From a bacterium BRH_c32 (GTDB lineage: Bacteria; Bacteroidota; Ignavibacteria; Ignavibacteriales; Melioribacteraceae), in assembly GCA_001516025.1 (NCBI GenBank), contig LOEU01000001.1:1-64000 (forward strand): a DNA stretch of 64,000 nucleotides, written 5' to 3'. Under the pieces are notes generated by a model. The model saw only the letters and a program-made list of their open reading frames with translations. It ran no database searches and was not told the origin of the DNA. Made by a program: the position numbers and the translations under genes. Below, piece by piece: positions 10,601-18,871 of this stretch (its first letter is position 1; each line of letters starts with the position of its first letter).

Positions 10601-13600
10601 ACAGTAGTGATGTTAAATAAATGTGTTCCATTTAATGCACCAGCACCGAATGTTGTTGTTAAAGCAGCTGCAGCATTAGCAAAAGTTATGCTACCTGATG
10701 CCTGAGAAACTGTTGCATCAAAATCAGCAGCCAAACCAATATCACCTCTTGAATTATCTGTTCCCAAGAAGTTTGTTACTAATCCTTTAGCACCATTAAT
10801 TACGTTACCTAATGAAGCAACGTTAATGTCAGGTAACCAGCCAGAACCTGTGATTGTAACACCGGCAGTAGCTGCTAATGATAAGTAATTAACTGCAGCT
10901 GTATTAGTAATATCACCATCAAGAATTATTTTATCGCCTTTCATTGTAAGAATTGCGTTTAATACTAATGCTTGACCAGGATATACATTTAAAGTACCGT
11001 TAACTGTTGTAGCAACTGATGCAGTTACAGCACCTTTTGTAGCTACTAATGGAGCTGTACCATCATTTGTTGTAGCAACTGTCAAATTATATAATTTGTT
11101 TGTTGCAACTGGTAATTCTAATGATGTTGCTTTGTCTAATCCAATATAAAGAACGTTTACCATCGATGTGAATGTAGGAGCAACTGCGAATGTACCTGCA
11201 TTTCTAACGATTGTTGGATAATCAACTGTATTATTGAATACTACATTATTTGCTGTAAGAACATTACCTGAAGTTAAGTTGAAAGTCTTTGTGAAATCAC
11301 CAAGACCTGCAGCTGCAGTTACGTTAATTCCTGTTGGAACGTCAACTTCGAAGTTCTGGAATTTTCCTGCACCGCCAAATGTACAAGCAGTTAATGAGTT
11401 TAAGGAGATAAATCCTTGTCCGTTTGTAGCAAATCCGCCATAATTATAGAAGTCGCCTGTTCCTGCATTAGGAGCTAATTGACCACCTATAAATATTGTT
11501 ATATTATCTACTAAAGTATTGCTGTTTGTATTTATTGCAACACCTTTTAATATTCTAAAGTTACCGCCATTGAAAGTAACAGCAGGTGTTAAGTTTGTTG
11601 TGTTATCAACAACCAAAATACCAGGCCATACTGTCTGTGTGGCGTTACCTGAAACTACTTGTGCTGTAATAATTGTTGTAGGTCTAACTAAAAGAACTGT
11701 ATTAGCGTTTGTAGAAAAATCTGTTCTTGTAGCTAAATCACTAAATTGATATGAAAGACCTGTTAATTGAAGAACTCTATCAGCAGCAGCAATTGCTAAT
11801 GGGCTTAAAGTTGATGCTAAAGCAGGACCGGCAACATCAAATTTACCTGCTTTAAACATTGAGTTACCAACTAATACGTCCATGTTTGTTGTAGCAGCAC
11901 CAGTTAAATCAATTTCGCCACCTGTTAATTCAACACCGGCAACTAATTGAATTGTACCTGTACCATTCATTGCAGCAGCCGGATTAACGTAAACTTTACC
12001 ACCGGAAACAATTAATTTTCCGTTGAATGATAAGTTTTCAGCACCAGCACCATTGAAACCAGCGAAGTAAATATTAGAAGATCCTGTGTTTTCAACGTTT
12101 CCTGTGAATGAATAGCTAAGACCTGCTGTAGCAACTGTACCGAACTGAATATGGTCTGCAGCAGATGTTCTTGAGTTAACTACTTTACCTGAAAGTGTTA
12201 CTGTTTCATTAGCGAACACTACATAACCACCGGCAGCACCGGAAGTAGTAAGATTTCCACCAGAGAAACCAGCATTTACGGTAGAAACAGTTTTGAAGTT
12301 ACCATTAACACCATTTGAAGCACTTGAAGAATTCGAAATATCTCCAGCTGCAAATGTACCACCGGCTCTATTTAAAGCTAAAACTGAACCGTTTTCAGTT
12401 AAAGTAACATTTGTAACAGATGCAAAGCTAGTGGTTATACTAACTGTACCAACGCTTAAATTTCCTGTAGTAGAAGCAAAAAGTACTGTTCCTGAATTTG
12501 TAACCGAAGCTGCACCGGCAACTAAACCAGCATCAGCAGCAGCGATCCCAGTATTTGATGTACTGACATTTATACTACCTGTAACTGTAACGTTGCGATT
12601 TGTTGAAGCAAATAAAACTGAACCTGCATTAGAATAAACAGTTTCAGCACCTGAATTATTTCTAGTTGCTGTACCTGAAATTTTAGTTGATACAGTAACA
12701 TTACCATTTACGACAACTATTCTATCACCAAAAGTAACAAGACCTGCATTTGCTACTGTGGCGTTTGTTAAAGCTAAATCAGGATTAACAAGGATGTTAC
12801 CATTTACTGTAACTGTTGTACCACCAGCAGTTATAGCTAAATTGATTTGACCTTTACCTGACTGAGTAATCGAACCTGTAGTTAAGTTAAAACCTACCGG
12901 ATTAACATTAACAAAACCACCTGCTGTATTTGTAACAGAACCAACTGTTGTAGCAGCAGTAGCTCCTGCACCAGAAACAACGATATTACCACCTGCGTTG
13001 TTTGAAAGGTTTCCAGCTGTAGTAACTACTGGGAATGTAACTGCACCAGAGCCATTGTTAGTAACATCTTTAACTGTAACTGCATTAGGAGCTGATACTG
13101 ACGCTGCTCCACTTGCTGTAACATTTAAAATGTCTTGATTTGTGTTTAATGCCAAAGTAGCAGCTCCTGAAGCTGTAGCTGTAATGTTTGGTAAATCGAA
13201 GTTACCATTAACTGTAGCACCACCTGTAAAACCTAAGGTACCATTAGTTACATCAGCACCAACTGTATGAGTAAGAGCACCTACTAAAGTTAATGTAAAT
13301 GTGTTTAAATCTAAACCTGCAGCGGTAACAAGGTTACCATTCATAGTTTTAGATTCATTTAATTTTAGTGCTGTACCAGCACCTACCGTAGTGAGATCAC
13401 CAAAATTAGTTATGTTGCCTGAAGCAGGAAGTTCAAATCCTGTAGTTATAGCAACACCGCCATTATATGTAAAATCAACTACACCTGAATAATTCAACTG
13501 AGAATCAACTTCACCTGCGGTTCTAACTACAGTAGAGCCAACGGTTAAATTATTACCGCCAACTACTTTACCGGCTGTTAAAGCTAAACCGTTATTGAAT

Positions 13601-13980
13601 TTGAAAGGACCACCAAAAGTGGTAGTGTTATTCGGAGCAGCTAAAGTATTGTTAACTACAAAGCTAACAACTGAAGGTGTTCCGCCTGTTGAATTGAATG
13701 TTAATTTTTTGTCAACCAAATTAACGTTTTCGTTATATAGGTTGCCATTTGCATAAGATACAACAATAACGTCTCCGTTAGATGCTGCAGCTATTGCGTT
13801 ATTAATAGTTTGTTTTGGTCCAACACCACCGCCTTGAGCAGTAGCTGACAAACCGTTGTAGCCGTCTAAGCCGTTGATTACGTCAACATAATACGTAACC
13901 TGACCAAACGTCATCGAACTAAATACTAGTGTAAAGAACACTACTAGCGTACTTAGCTTGAATAGGTTTTTGTAATTCAT
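7672..13980 (-). CDS. Giant (about 2100 aa) beta-helix surface protein with T9SS sorting domain
   Basis: The chosen start gives 2102 residues; AAGGAGT lies just upstream, whereas the in-frame ATG 39 nt earlier has no such site. A signal peptide (NYKNLFKLSTL to about TFGQ) is followed by a YYVD...GYNGLS segment and IxNAIAAA, typical of pectate-lyase-like right-handed beta-helices. About 1700 residues of Ala/Thr/Val/Asn/Gly-rich beta repeats follow. A BIG2-like domain lies near the C terminus, then a T9SS sorting domain with NYPNPFNPTT and KKMLLVK. No catalytic motif is recognisable, so an adhesin or surface-layer role is inferred. It is preceded by a long structured leader and followed by its own terminator. 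Confidence 0.8.
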   Translation of the reverse strand: MNYKNLFKLSTLVVFFTLVFSSMTFGQVTYYVDVINGLDGYNGLSATAQGGGVGPKQTINNAIAAASNGDVIVVSYANGNLYNENVNLVDKKLTFNSTGGTPSVVSFVVNNTLAAPNNTTTFGGPFKFNNGLALTAGKVVGGNNLTVGSTVVRTAGEVDSQLNYSGVVDFTYNGGVAITTGFELPASGNITNFGDLTTVGAGTALKLNESKTMNGNLVTAAGLDLNTFTLTLVGALTHTVGADVTNGTLGFTGGATVNGNFDLPNITATASGAATLALNTNQDILNVTASGAASVSAPNAVTVKDVTNNGSGAVTFPVVTTAGNLSNNAGGNIVVSGAGATAATTVGSVTNTAGGFVNVNPVGFNLTTGSITQSGKGQINLAITAGGTTVTVNGNILVNPDLALTNATVANAGLVTFGDRIVVVNGNVTVSTKISGTATRNNSGAETVYSNAGSVLFASTNRNVTVTGSINVSTSNTGIAAADAGLVAGAASVTNSGTVLFASTTGNLSVGTVSITTSFASVTNVTLTENGSVLALNRAGGTFAAGDISNSSSASNGVNGNFKTVSTVNAGFSGGNLTTSGAAGGYVVFANETVTLSGKVVNSRTSAADHIQFGTVATAGLSYSFTGNVENTGSSNIYFAGFNGAGAENLSFNGKLIVSGGKVYVNPAAAMNGTGTIQLVAGVELTGGEIDLTGAATTNMDVLVGNSMFKAGKFDVAGPALASTLSPLAIAAADRVLQLTGLSYQFSDLATRTDFSTNANTVLLVRPTTIITAQVVSGNATQTVWPGILVVDNTTNLTPAVTFNGGNFRILKGVAINTNSNTLVDNITIFIGGQLAPNAGTGDFYNYGGFATNGQGFISLNSLTACTFGGAGKFQNFEVDVPTGINVTAAAGLGDFTKTFNLTSGNVLTANNVVFNNTVDYPTIVRNAGTFAVAPTFTSMVNVLYIGLDKATSLELPVATNKLYNLTVATTNDGTAPLVATKGAVTASVATTVNGTLNVYPGQALVLNAILTMKGDKIILDGDITNTAAVNYLSLAATAGVTITGSGWLPDINVASLGNVINGAKGLVTNFLGTDNSRGDIGLAADFDATVSQASGSITFANAAAALTTTFGAGALNGTHLFNITTVNAANVLNLASNTTQAGNFALGNGVVNIAEGKTLSYRGLAPVIDGKAKVQGPGLLAFRVGPTLLSTPTSAVTISAPVEINLANAGDDFQINPAAGNFNVTFAGDFTFTKGEFFLGDNVTGRNLTLTGKNFTMTGTSSFAAVTPAFAFVLGTLVLNPATANVPMNWSYTGAPTLGNVTVSNDVTLGGTGTGLVVYRNFLHNGGKLDFSSREIEINAVQDLDPGVPVVLAAGTFTRTVLAAPAPAPTYDATSGYLVIRTAAFTQGTDFSIPNLRFGKNADAVSPTFASASNATVTKKLYIDVAAAQTIAHTVTTARLNVADMVDVYWVNGKFDVAPVYAATINLHLMNALALAVPATVWPATATLVSTLEVDNTASANLADSRQINKELLLTTGNLDVATTKKLTLVDNVAINVVDGTLNTIGTGSVVFGVGHDVTYAPTAAYWTSAELPLTAKTLTFTRSANVFNFPVSLLSSVTVEGLLDIKNDINVGGGLTFKALGNVNIANESADFSRATDPVTNFFSPLTFAGSDNQTVTVPEAGASLGDLEFNKATNGNTVTLVGGNLTSGFITFVNGVFKTGDHIVYIPAGLQGAAPATLQGFSRAGVTGTNISHVDGFVGKQFVNSGVLATSTFPRQEFPVGSATKYRPAAVSFNNQFGTPGTPSATIVVKHEDMSPTGFTALPIANGVEEDVAVGRYAPFYWNIKTTPSSVGPSIFFDLELTATGYTSYGDPNLVRIIRRHGQPNDITNQWLLQGLPDNYDNEINGGVLTTINRASNAGLRAGGAIFTLGMKSNIKVDKQLPKLWLVQNTAPVEVSLEGVFSNYQGTALYIAQSSNETVAKVSVSSGKVKVTPVGIGDAFVTVTVKDGAGDFMSTTFDVNVGLTSVEEEVIPTEFALMQNYPNPFNPTTNIKFALPKESNVTMRVYNVLGEEVSTLINKVMPAGFHTVNFDASRLSNGMYIYRIEADNFVSVKKMLLVK

Positions 13981-14029
13981 ATGGATATTACTCCTTGTTG
14001 ATTTGTAAAAAGTTATCATATTGTTTAAA

Positions 14030-14165
14030 ATGCATAAAAATCCAACGTCACCCTCCGTCCTTAAGGTGGCAGGATTTTGCGCATAGTATTCCTCCTAAAT
14101 TTTTGTGAACAATACTGTTACTTTTCCTCCGTCCGATTTTACATCTTTGGTTTGCACCTCACAAA
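14030..14165 (-). ncRNA. Candidate structured leader RNA with two related hairpin domains
   Basis: Read on the minus strand, two domains are each closed by a perfect 7-bp stem: 14159-14165 with 14102-14108, and 14072-14078 with 14037-14043. The second extends outward through a further 4-bp pair (14081-14084 with 14031-14034). Each contains the same nonamer GGACGGAGG (14126-14134 and 14052-14060) in its 3' half, and each has a GCAAA near its 5' side. The layout suggests a tandem cis-regulatory aptamer or protein-binding leader. Partial resemblance to the c-di-GMP-I (GEMM) riboswitch was considered, but the known consensus does not fit clearly. Class unknown. Confidence 0.45.
14061..14084 (-). 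CDS. Seven-codon upstream reading frame (possible leader peptide)
   Basis: Within the leader of the giant gene, AGGAGG (14091-14096) lies 6 nt before an ATG that opens the frame MRKILPP and a TAA stop. The spacing is ideal for initiation. The frame covers the 5' strand of the second hairpin, and its stop codon directly precedes the shared nonamer, so ribosomes here would alter folding. It may instead be a chance start codon next to a purine-rich RNA element. Confidence 0.35.
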   Translation of the reverse strand: MRKILPP

Positions 14166-14245
14166 GAATCCTGAAGATGATATCCGGAAACGTTTAAAAT
14201 CCTCCAAAATTAAACTTTCTTAGATATCGGGACTTCTTTGCTAAC

Positions 14246-14276
14246 CAAAATTATAAATATCTTTATTCGTTGTCAA
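14246..14276 (-). promoter_or_regulatory. Bacteroidota-type promoter of the giant T9SS gene
   Basis: On the minus strand TTGACA (14271-14276) is followed, 20 nt after its TTG, by TAATTTTG (14246-14253). This matches the Bacteroidota -33 TTTG/-7 TAnnTTTG pattern. Transcription should start near 14239, giving a leader of about 260 nt before the ATG at 13980. The remaining bases of this spacer, up to 14404, are AT-rich with nothing else recognised. Confidence 0.6.
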
Positions 14277-14404
14277 TAAAAATCTTTATTTTAAATCCGA
14301 TTTTATTCTTTTCTTTAAATCAGCCTAGCTAACTCGTTTATTTACAACAAACTAACTTTTCCGATTTTTATAAAATAATAAAATATTTATTAATAAAAGT
14401 GATA

Positions 14405-15064
14405 TTACTCACCCGTTACAATCTCATCAGCCAAATTAATAAAAATTCCGTGTCCTACAATTCCCGCTCTCTCATTAAGTATAGAGGCGAGTTTTGCCGC
14501 ATTTTCCAAAATTCCAAATTTGCAATCCAATATAACATTCTTTTCATCAGTAATAAAATGACCGCCGTCATAATTTAATCTTTTTGTTACGAATGCACCA
14601 AGCGATTCTAAAAATTTTCTTTCCGCCTCTTCTGCAAATTGTAAAACTTCTACGGGCACAAAAAATTTCTCACCTAATTTTTTTGATCTTTTATTCGGAT
14701 CAATAACTATTATAACGCGTCTGCTTGCCTGCGCAATAATTTTTTCTCTAAGGAGAGCACCACCGCCCCCTTTAATTAAATTCATCTCTTCATCTACTTC
14801 ATCCGCACCATCGATCGTTATATCAATCACGGGATATTTATTTAACGTAACTACGGGAATGCCTAATTCTATTGCTCTTTCTTCGGTTTGCTTTGATGTA
14901 GGAATTCCAACTATATCTTTTAGTTTTCCTTCTTCAATTAATTTTGCAATTTTTTCTAAAGCATATTTGACTGTGCTTCCCGTTCCTAGTCCTACGATCA
15001 TTCCGGACTTTATATAATCAACTGCTTTTTCCGCTGCACGTTTTTTCTGTTCTTCGAGTGTCAA
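14405..15064 (-). CDS. rpiA: Ribose-5-phosphate isomerase A
   Basis: The 219-residue enzyme interconverts ribose 5-phosphate and ribulose 5-phosphate in the pentose phosphate pathway. The phosphate-binding GLGTGSTVKYAL motif is near residues 25-36, DGADEVDEEMNLIKGGGGALLREK follows near 85-108, and a conserved Lys/Asp-rich segment comes after; the length is normal for RpiA. The start overlaps the stop of the upstream miaB gene by 4 nt, so translation is probably coupled. Confidence 0.95.
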   Translation of the reverse strand: MTLEEQKKRAAEKAVDYIKSGMIVGLGTGSTVKYALEKIAKLIEEGKLKDIVGIPTSKQTEERAIELGIPVVTLNKYPVIDITIDGADEVDEEMNLIKGGGGALLREKIIAQASRRVIIVIDPNKRSKKLGEKFFVPVEVLQFAEEAERKFLESLGAFVTKRLNYDGGHFITDEKNVILDCKFGILENAAKLASILNERAGIVGHGIFINLADEIVTGE

Positions 15065-16368
15065 ATCAAATCTCCAAATAATGTTCCGCTTGTTGCTCTA
15101 TTGATTTTTACTTTTAGGTAATCGCCGATTTTTATTCCGTGCAGTTTAGGAATAATAACTATTTTATTTGTGTCAGTTCTCCCCGCTAAAAATTCATTGG
15201 ATTTTTTACTGTCCCCTTCGATAAGAATTTTTTCTACGTTTCCGATCATCTCTTGATTTATTTCAAAAGAAATTTTCTGCTGCAGATCGATTATCTCGCT
15301 TAGTCTTTTCGATTTAGTTTCTTCGTCAATATCATCTTCCATATTGAATGCTTTAGTTCCTTCACGCGGAGAATACTTAAACATATAAGCTCCGTCATAA
15401 CGCACTTTCATCATTACGTCAAGTGTGGCGATGTGGTCTTCGTAAGTTTCGGTCGAGAATCCGGAAATAATATCGGTAGAGAAACTAACTCCCGGAATTA
15501 TTTTCCGCGCCTTATCGATTAGCTCATAATAATGCTCAATCGTATATGTTCTATTCATCAGTTCTAAAATTCTATTAGAACCCGACTGCACAGGAAGATG
15601 AATATAATTACAAAGATTATCGTTCTCGGCAATAGTATAAAGTAGTTTATCCGACATATCCTGCGGATGAGAAGTGGAGAAACGAAAACGAATATCTCTA
15701 TCTACTGCGGCACAAGCTGCGAGAAGATCGGCAAAATCTTTTCCATTATCATTATACGAATTTACATTCTGCCCCAAAAGCGTTACGTCCTTAAATCCTC
15801 TTTCAGAGAGAAGTTTTATTTCGGGGATGATCGATTCTAGCGAGCGGCTTCTTTCTCTTCCTCGAGTAAACGGAACTACACAATACGTACAGAACTTATC
15901 GCATCCTCTCATAACAGAAAGCCACGCTGAAAGTCCCTCTTCTCTAAAAGGGATTATATCATCATAAGTTTCGGTGCGCGAAAGTTTTACTCCGATCCCC
16001 TTTTCGCCGGCAAATGCCCCATCGAGAAATTCGGGGAGTCTGCGGTATTCATCGGGACCTACGACAAGATCCACCATCTTCTTATCTTCGATCAAGTTTT
16101 TTCTCAACCTCTCCGCCATACATCCGAGGATACCGATCACGGCGGATTGCTTCCCCTCTTTATATTTTTTGAGGTTACCGAGTCTTCCATAAATTCGTTG
16201 CTCGGCATTGTCTCTGATACTGCACGTATTTAATAAGATTACGTTTGCCTCTGTAATCTCATTCGTTAAGCTATATCCCTTATTCTGTAAAATGCCCATC
16301 ACCAATTCCGTATCGGCAAGGTTCATTTGACATCCATAAGTTTCTATATAAACATTACTTTTATTCAT
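15061..16368 (-). CDS. miaB: tRNA-2-methylthio-N6-dimethylallyladenosine synthase
   Basis: The 435-residue radical SAM methylthiotransferase adds the 2-methylthio group to N6-isopentenyladenosine 37 of tRNA. The N-terminal UPF0004 domain has cluster cysteines in YGCQMN (13-18), LNTCSIR and LGCMAE. The radical SAM motif is CDKFCTYC near 155-162, within the MiaB-typical VVPFTRGRERSR segment, and a TRAM domain ends the protein. Length and motifs separate it from the RimO paralogue elsewhere in the window. It overlaps rpiA by 4 nt downstream, and a 40-aa membrane protein gene lies 64 bp upstream on the same strand. Confidence 0.95.
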   Translation of the reverse strand: MNKSNVYIETYGCQMNLADTELVMGILQNKGYSLTNEITEANVILLNTCSIRDNAEQRIYGRLGNLKKYKEGKQSAVIGILGCMAERLRKNLIEDKKMVDLVVGPDEYRRLPEFLDGAFAGEKGIGVKLSRTETYDDIIPFREEGLSAWLSVMRGCDKFCTYCVVPFTRGRERSRSLESIIPEIKLLSERGFKDVTLLGQNVNSYNDNGKDFADLLAACAAVDRDIRFRFSTSHPQDMSDKLLYTIAENDNLCNYIHLPVQSGSNRILELMNRTYTIEHYYELIDKARKIIPGVSFSTDIISGFSTETYEDHIATLDVMMKVRYDGAYMFKYSPREGTKAFNMEDDIDEETKSKRLSEIIDLQQKISFEINQEMIGNVEKILIEGDSKKSNEFLAGRTDTNKIVIIPKLHGIKIGDYLKVKINRATSGTLFGDLI

Positions 16369-16432
16369 CTGCTGCTTTCTATCTTTGATTGATGCTGCTT
16401 TTAATTACTGCTTTTATCGGCTCGAAAAAAAA

Positions 16433-16555
16433 TCACCCCATATTTAATAAGAAATACATCACTACATTTATTACTATGAGAATTATTGTATAGGTAATAA
16501 TAGAAAATATGATTCTCTTTCTTCTTTCGACCTGCTTGAAATCAATATCTCCCAT
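16433..16555 (-). CDS. Small (40 aa) single-pass membrane protein, hypothetical
   Basis: A complete 41-codon frame lies in the miaB/SPOR-gene spacer. AAGGA is 9 nt before the ATG. The product has a polar start (MGDIDFKQ), a basic cluster VERRKR at 9-14, and one long hydrophobic helix from about 15 to 38. Positive charges before the helix suggest an N-in, single-pass inner membrane protein. It is cooriented with miaB and could share its transcript. No family was recognised. The remaining 16556-16692 is AT-rich promoter-like sequence for the divergent operon. Confidence 0.55.
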   Translation of the reverse strand: MGDIDFKQVERRKRIIFSIITYTIILIVINVVMYFLLNMG

Positions 16556-16692
16556 TCGGTCAATCCTTTTTATCTCTTCAAAGATAATAAAATATTATCC
16601 TGCCTCACAATATATTAGTATAGTATTTCTATATATTGCTATAAATCACTATATTAATAGATGATTAAAAAACTAAAACTGAATACTATTTA

Positions 16693-17760
16693 ATGATTAG
16701 ACATTTATCGATAATTGTGATTCTATTTTGCCTTCCTCTTTTGGCGCAAGAAAGAGATATCGTTCCCGCATTAAAACTTATTGAACGGGGAGATATAGAA
16801 GCAGCTAACTCAATATTGCAAAGTTACAAAACTGATTTTCCCGACGATCCTTCGGTGATGTTTTTGGATGGAGTGCTTACTAAAGATGGAAATGCTGCAG
16901 TAAAGATTTATGCTACCGTAGCACAGAGATTTCCTAATAGTAAATATGCCGATGCCGCATTATATAGAATATTTTCTTATTACTATTCTATCGGCTATTA
17001 CGAAAGAGCCAAAGGATATATAGATAAGCTAAAGAATGATTATCCAAATTCTCCTTATATAAAGATGGGCGATAGAGATATACCCGATAGCGAATCGCTC
17101 GCTCTTGCTCAAGCTTCCGAACAAAACAAACCGGAGGTGGGAGACCTGCTTAAAACCTCTTCGGGGAATGCTTCAGGGAACTCCGGCGGGAATGCTGATA
17201 CCAAATCCGCAGCTTCAGTGGAGCTTCTAAAAAAGAGCAGCTCCGCACTAGAAAAATTAGCTTCCTCTAATTCTAATGCCGATGAGAAGACAAATACGAA
17301 AACTGATACTAAACCGAATGTAAGGACGAACGAGAAACCGGCAGTAAAAACTTCTCCGAAGAATCCTGCTAATGCTACCGGCAACGCTAATCCTGCTTCT
17401 CCTTCTAATTCCGCTACTAGTCTGCCTCCGGGTAGTGCTCCTGATTCGGCTCCTACTATTCCACCGATTACTCAAGAAGCAAAGAAGGAAGTCTTTCAAC
17501 CGAATCTTAATGATGCCGCAAATGCTAATTTTACTATTCAAGCCGGCGCATTCTTAAATGAGGATAACGCCAAGAAACTCTCCGAAAGATTTAAGAAAGA
17601 TGGTTACTATTCAAAACTCGGAGTAAAGAACGTAGGCGGCGCGGATTTTAATATCGTCTATATCGGAAGATTTAAAACAGAAGAAGACGGAAAACTGATT
17701 TTAGATTACCTTAAAGATAATCATAGAATTTACGGAAGAATTATTCCAATAGAAGAATAA
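16693..17760 (+). CDS. TPR and SPOR domain envelope protein
   Basis: The 355-residue protein has a signal peptide (1-18), TPR-like helical repeats at about 25-125 with an ALYRIFSYYYSIGYYERAKG segment typical of YbgF/BamD-type repeats, and an Asn/Ser/Pro/Lys-rich linker (about 150-265). A C-terminal SPOR domain (278-352) begins FTIQAGAF. SPOR domains bind denuded peptidoglycan glycan strands, so a periplasmic cell-wall role is inferred. It opens an envelope operon; the next gene begins 1 nt after its stop. Confidence 0.8.
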   Translation: MIRHLSIIVILFCLPLLAQERDIVPALKLIERGDIEAANSILQSYKTDFPDDPSVMFLDGVLTKDGNAAVKIYATVAQRFPNSKYADAALYRIFSYYYSIGYYERAKGYIDKLKNDYPNSPYIKMGDRDIPDSESLALAQASEQNKPEVGDLLKTSSGNASGNSGGNADTKSAASVELLKKSSSALEKLASSNSNADEKTNTKTDTKPNVRTNEKPAVKTSPKNPANATGNANPASPSNSATSLPPGSAPDSAPTIPPITQEAKKEVFQPNLNDAANANFTIQAGAFLNEDNAKKLSERFKKDGYYSKLGVKNVGGADFNIVYIGRFKTEEDGKLILDYLKDNHRIYGRIIPIEE

Positions 17761-17761
17761 A

Positions 17762-18871
17762 ATGACCGTATCCGAATTTCAAAAAAAATTTAATATCGCA
17801 GGAAAATCCAAAGAGATTAAAGACCTCGTGGATATTGCTATGCAGGTCGCTCAGTCCGATATATCGGTACTGCTAACGGGGGAGAGCGGAACGGGTAAAG
17901 AAGTTTTTGCCCGCGCTATTCATGGCTCGAGCAATAGAAGCAATAAAGAATTAGTGAGTGTTAATTGCGGTGCTATCCCCGAATCACTTTTGGAGAGCGA
18001 ACTCTTCGGTCATAAAAAAGGTTCTTATACCGGAGCGCATGAAGACCGCAAAGGGTACTTCGAAATAGCAGATGGGGGCACTCTTTTCTTAGATGAAATA
18101 GGAGAGCTTCCGCTTACTACACAAGTGAAACTCCTTCGAGTGCTCGAGACAAAAGAATTTATGAGGATCGGCAGCGAAACTCTTACTAAAGTTGACGTAA
18201 GAATTATTGCCGCTACAAATAAAGACCTTCAAAGAGAAGTAGATGCAAGAAGATTCCGAAGCGATCTTTATTTCCGCCTCAAAGCTGTTACTCTTACTAT
18301 TCCGCCGCTAAGAGAGAGAAGAGAAGATATAACGGAGCTGATCTATCTCTTCCTTAATAATTATTCTAAGAATAATAAAATTACGCCGCCCGAAATTACT
18401 GATGATGGAATAGATGTGCTATATAATTATTCATTCCCGGGCAACGTAAGAGAATTAAAAAATATTATCGAGACCGCAGTGGCATTATCCCGCACGGGCA
18501 AGCTCGATAAATATTCTTTTATTCCCCACTTCACAAAGTTTGAAAATCCCGAGGATCGCAACCTCCCGATATTTCTTCAGAAGCCCTCTGAATCGATCGA
18601 TCGCGAACTTATCTTTAGAGCTCTGCTCGAGATCAAAAAAGATTTATTAGATTTAAAATCACTAGCCGAAAAAAATAATTCGGAATATCCTTCTTATCAT
18701 AATTTCAATTCGCAGGATGCTAATGAAATTATTCCGTTGGAAACTTTAGAAAAACAAGCTATTATAAATGCTCTTAATTTTACAAAAAATAATAAACGTA
18801 AAGCGGCTAAATTACTTAAAATTAATGAGCGCACCCTTTACCGAAAAATTAAAGACTATGATCTATCTTAA
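17762..18871 (+). CDS. Sigma-54 dependent activator, AAA+ and Fis HTH, no sensor domain
   Basis: The 369-residue protein begins almost directly with the AAA+ domain: Walker A GESGTGKE (40-47), Walker B LFLDEIGE (108-115), arginine-finger region PPLRERRED. It ends in a Fis-type helix-turn-helix (about 340-369). There is no receiver, GAF or PAS domain, so it resembles PspF and must be controlled by level or by a partner. The sigma-54 contact loop reads GSYTGA (87-92) instead of GAFTGA. It lies between the SPOR gene and lptE, an order I recall as common near miaB in Bacteroidota. Confidence 0.88.
   Translation: MTVSEFQKKFNIAGKSKEIKDLVDIAMQVAQSDISVLLTGESGTGKEVFARAIHGSSNRSNKELVSVNCGAIPESLLESELFGHKKGSYTGAHEDRKGYFEIADGGTLFLDEIGELPLTTQVKLLRVLETKEFMRIGSETLTKVDVRIIAATNKDLQREVDARRFRSDLYFRLKAVTLTIPPLRERREDITELIYLFLNNYSKNNKITPPEITDDGIDVLYNYSFPGNVRELKNIIETAVALSRTGKLDKYSFIPHFTKFENPEDRNLPIFLQKPSESIDRELIFRALLEIKKDLLDLKSLAEKNNSEYPSYHNFNSQDANEIIPLETLEKQAIINALNFTKNNKRKAAKLLKINERTLYRKIKDYDLS

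Noticed and set aside
10211-13492. Plus-strand open frames inside the giant T9SS gene
   Set aside because: They are antisense to a low-complexity beta-repeat gene; bias in its codon usage removes stop codons on the opposite strand. No start signals or domains were seen.
14067-14080. Sigma-54-like TGGCA...TTGC in the leader of the giant gene and in the decamer arrays
   Set aside because: GG to GC spacing is 9, not 10, and the leader copy lies on the wrong strand. In the arrays it follows from the repeat itself.
14030-14165. Firm call of a c-di-GMP-I riboswitch
   Set aside because: Some elements recall it (GCAAA, GG-rich 3' half) but the two conserved GEMM helices and tetraloop receptor could not be matched. 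Left as an unassigned leader.
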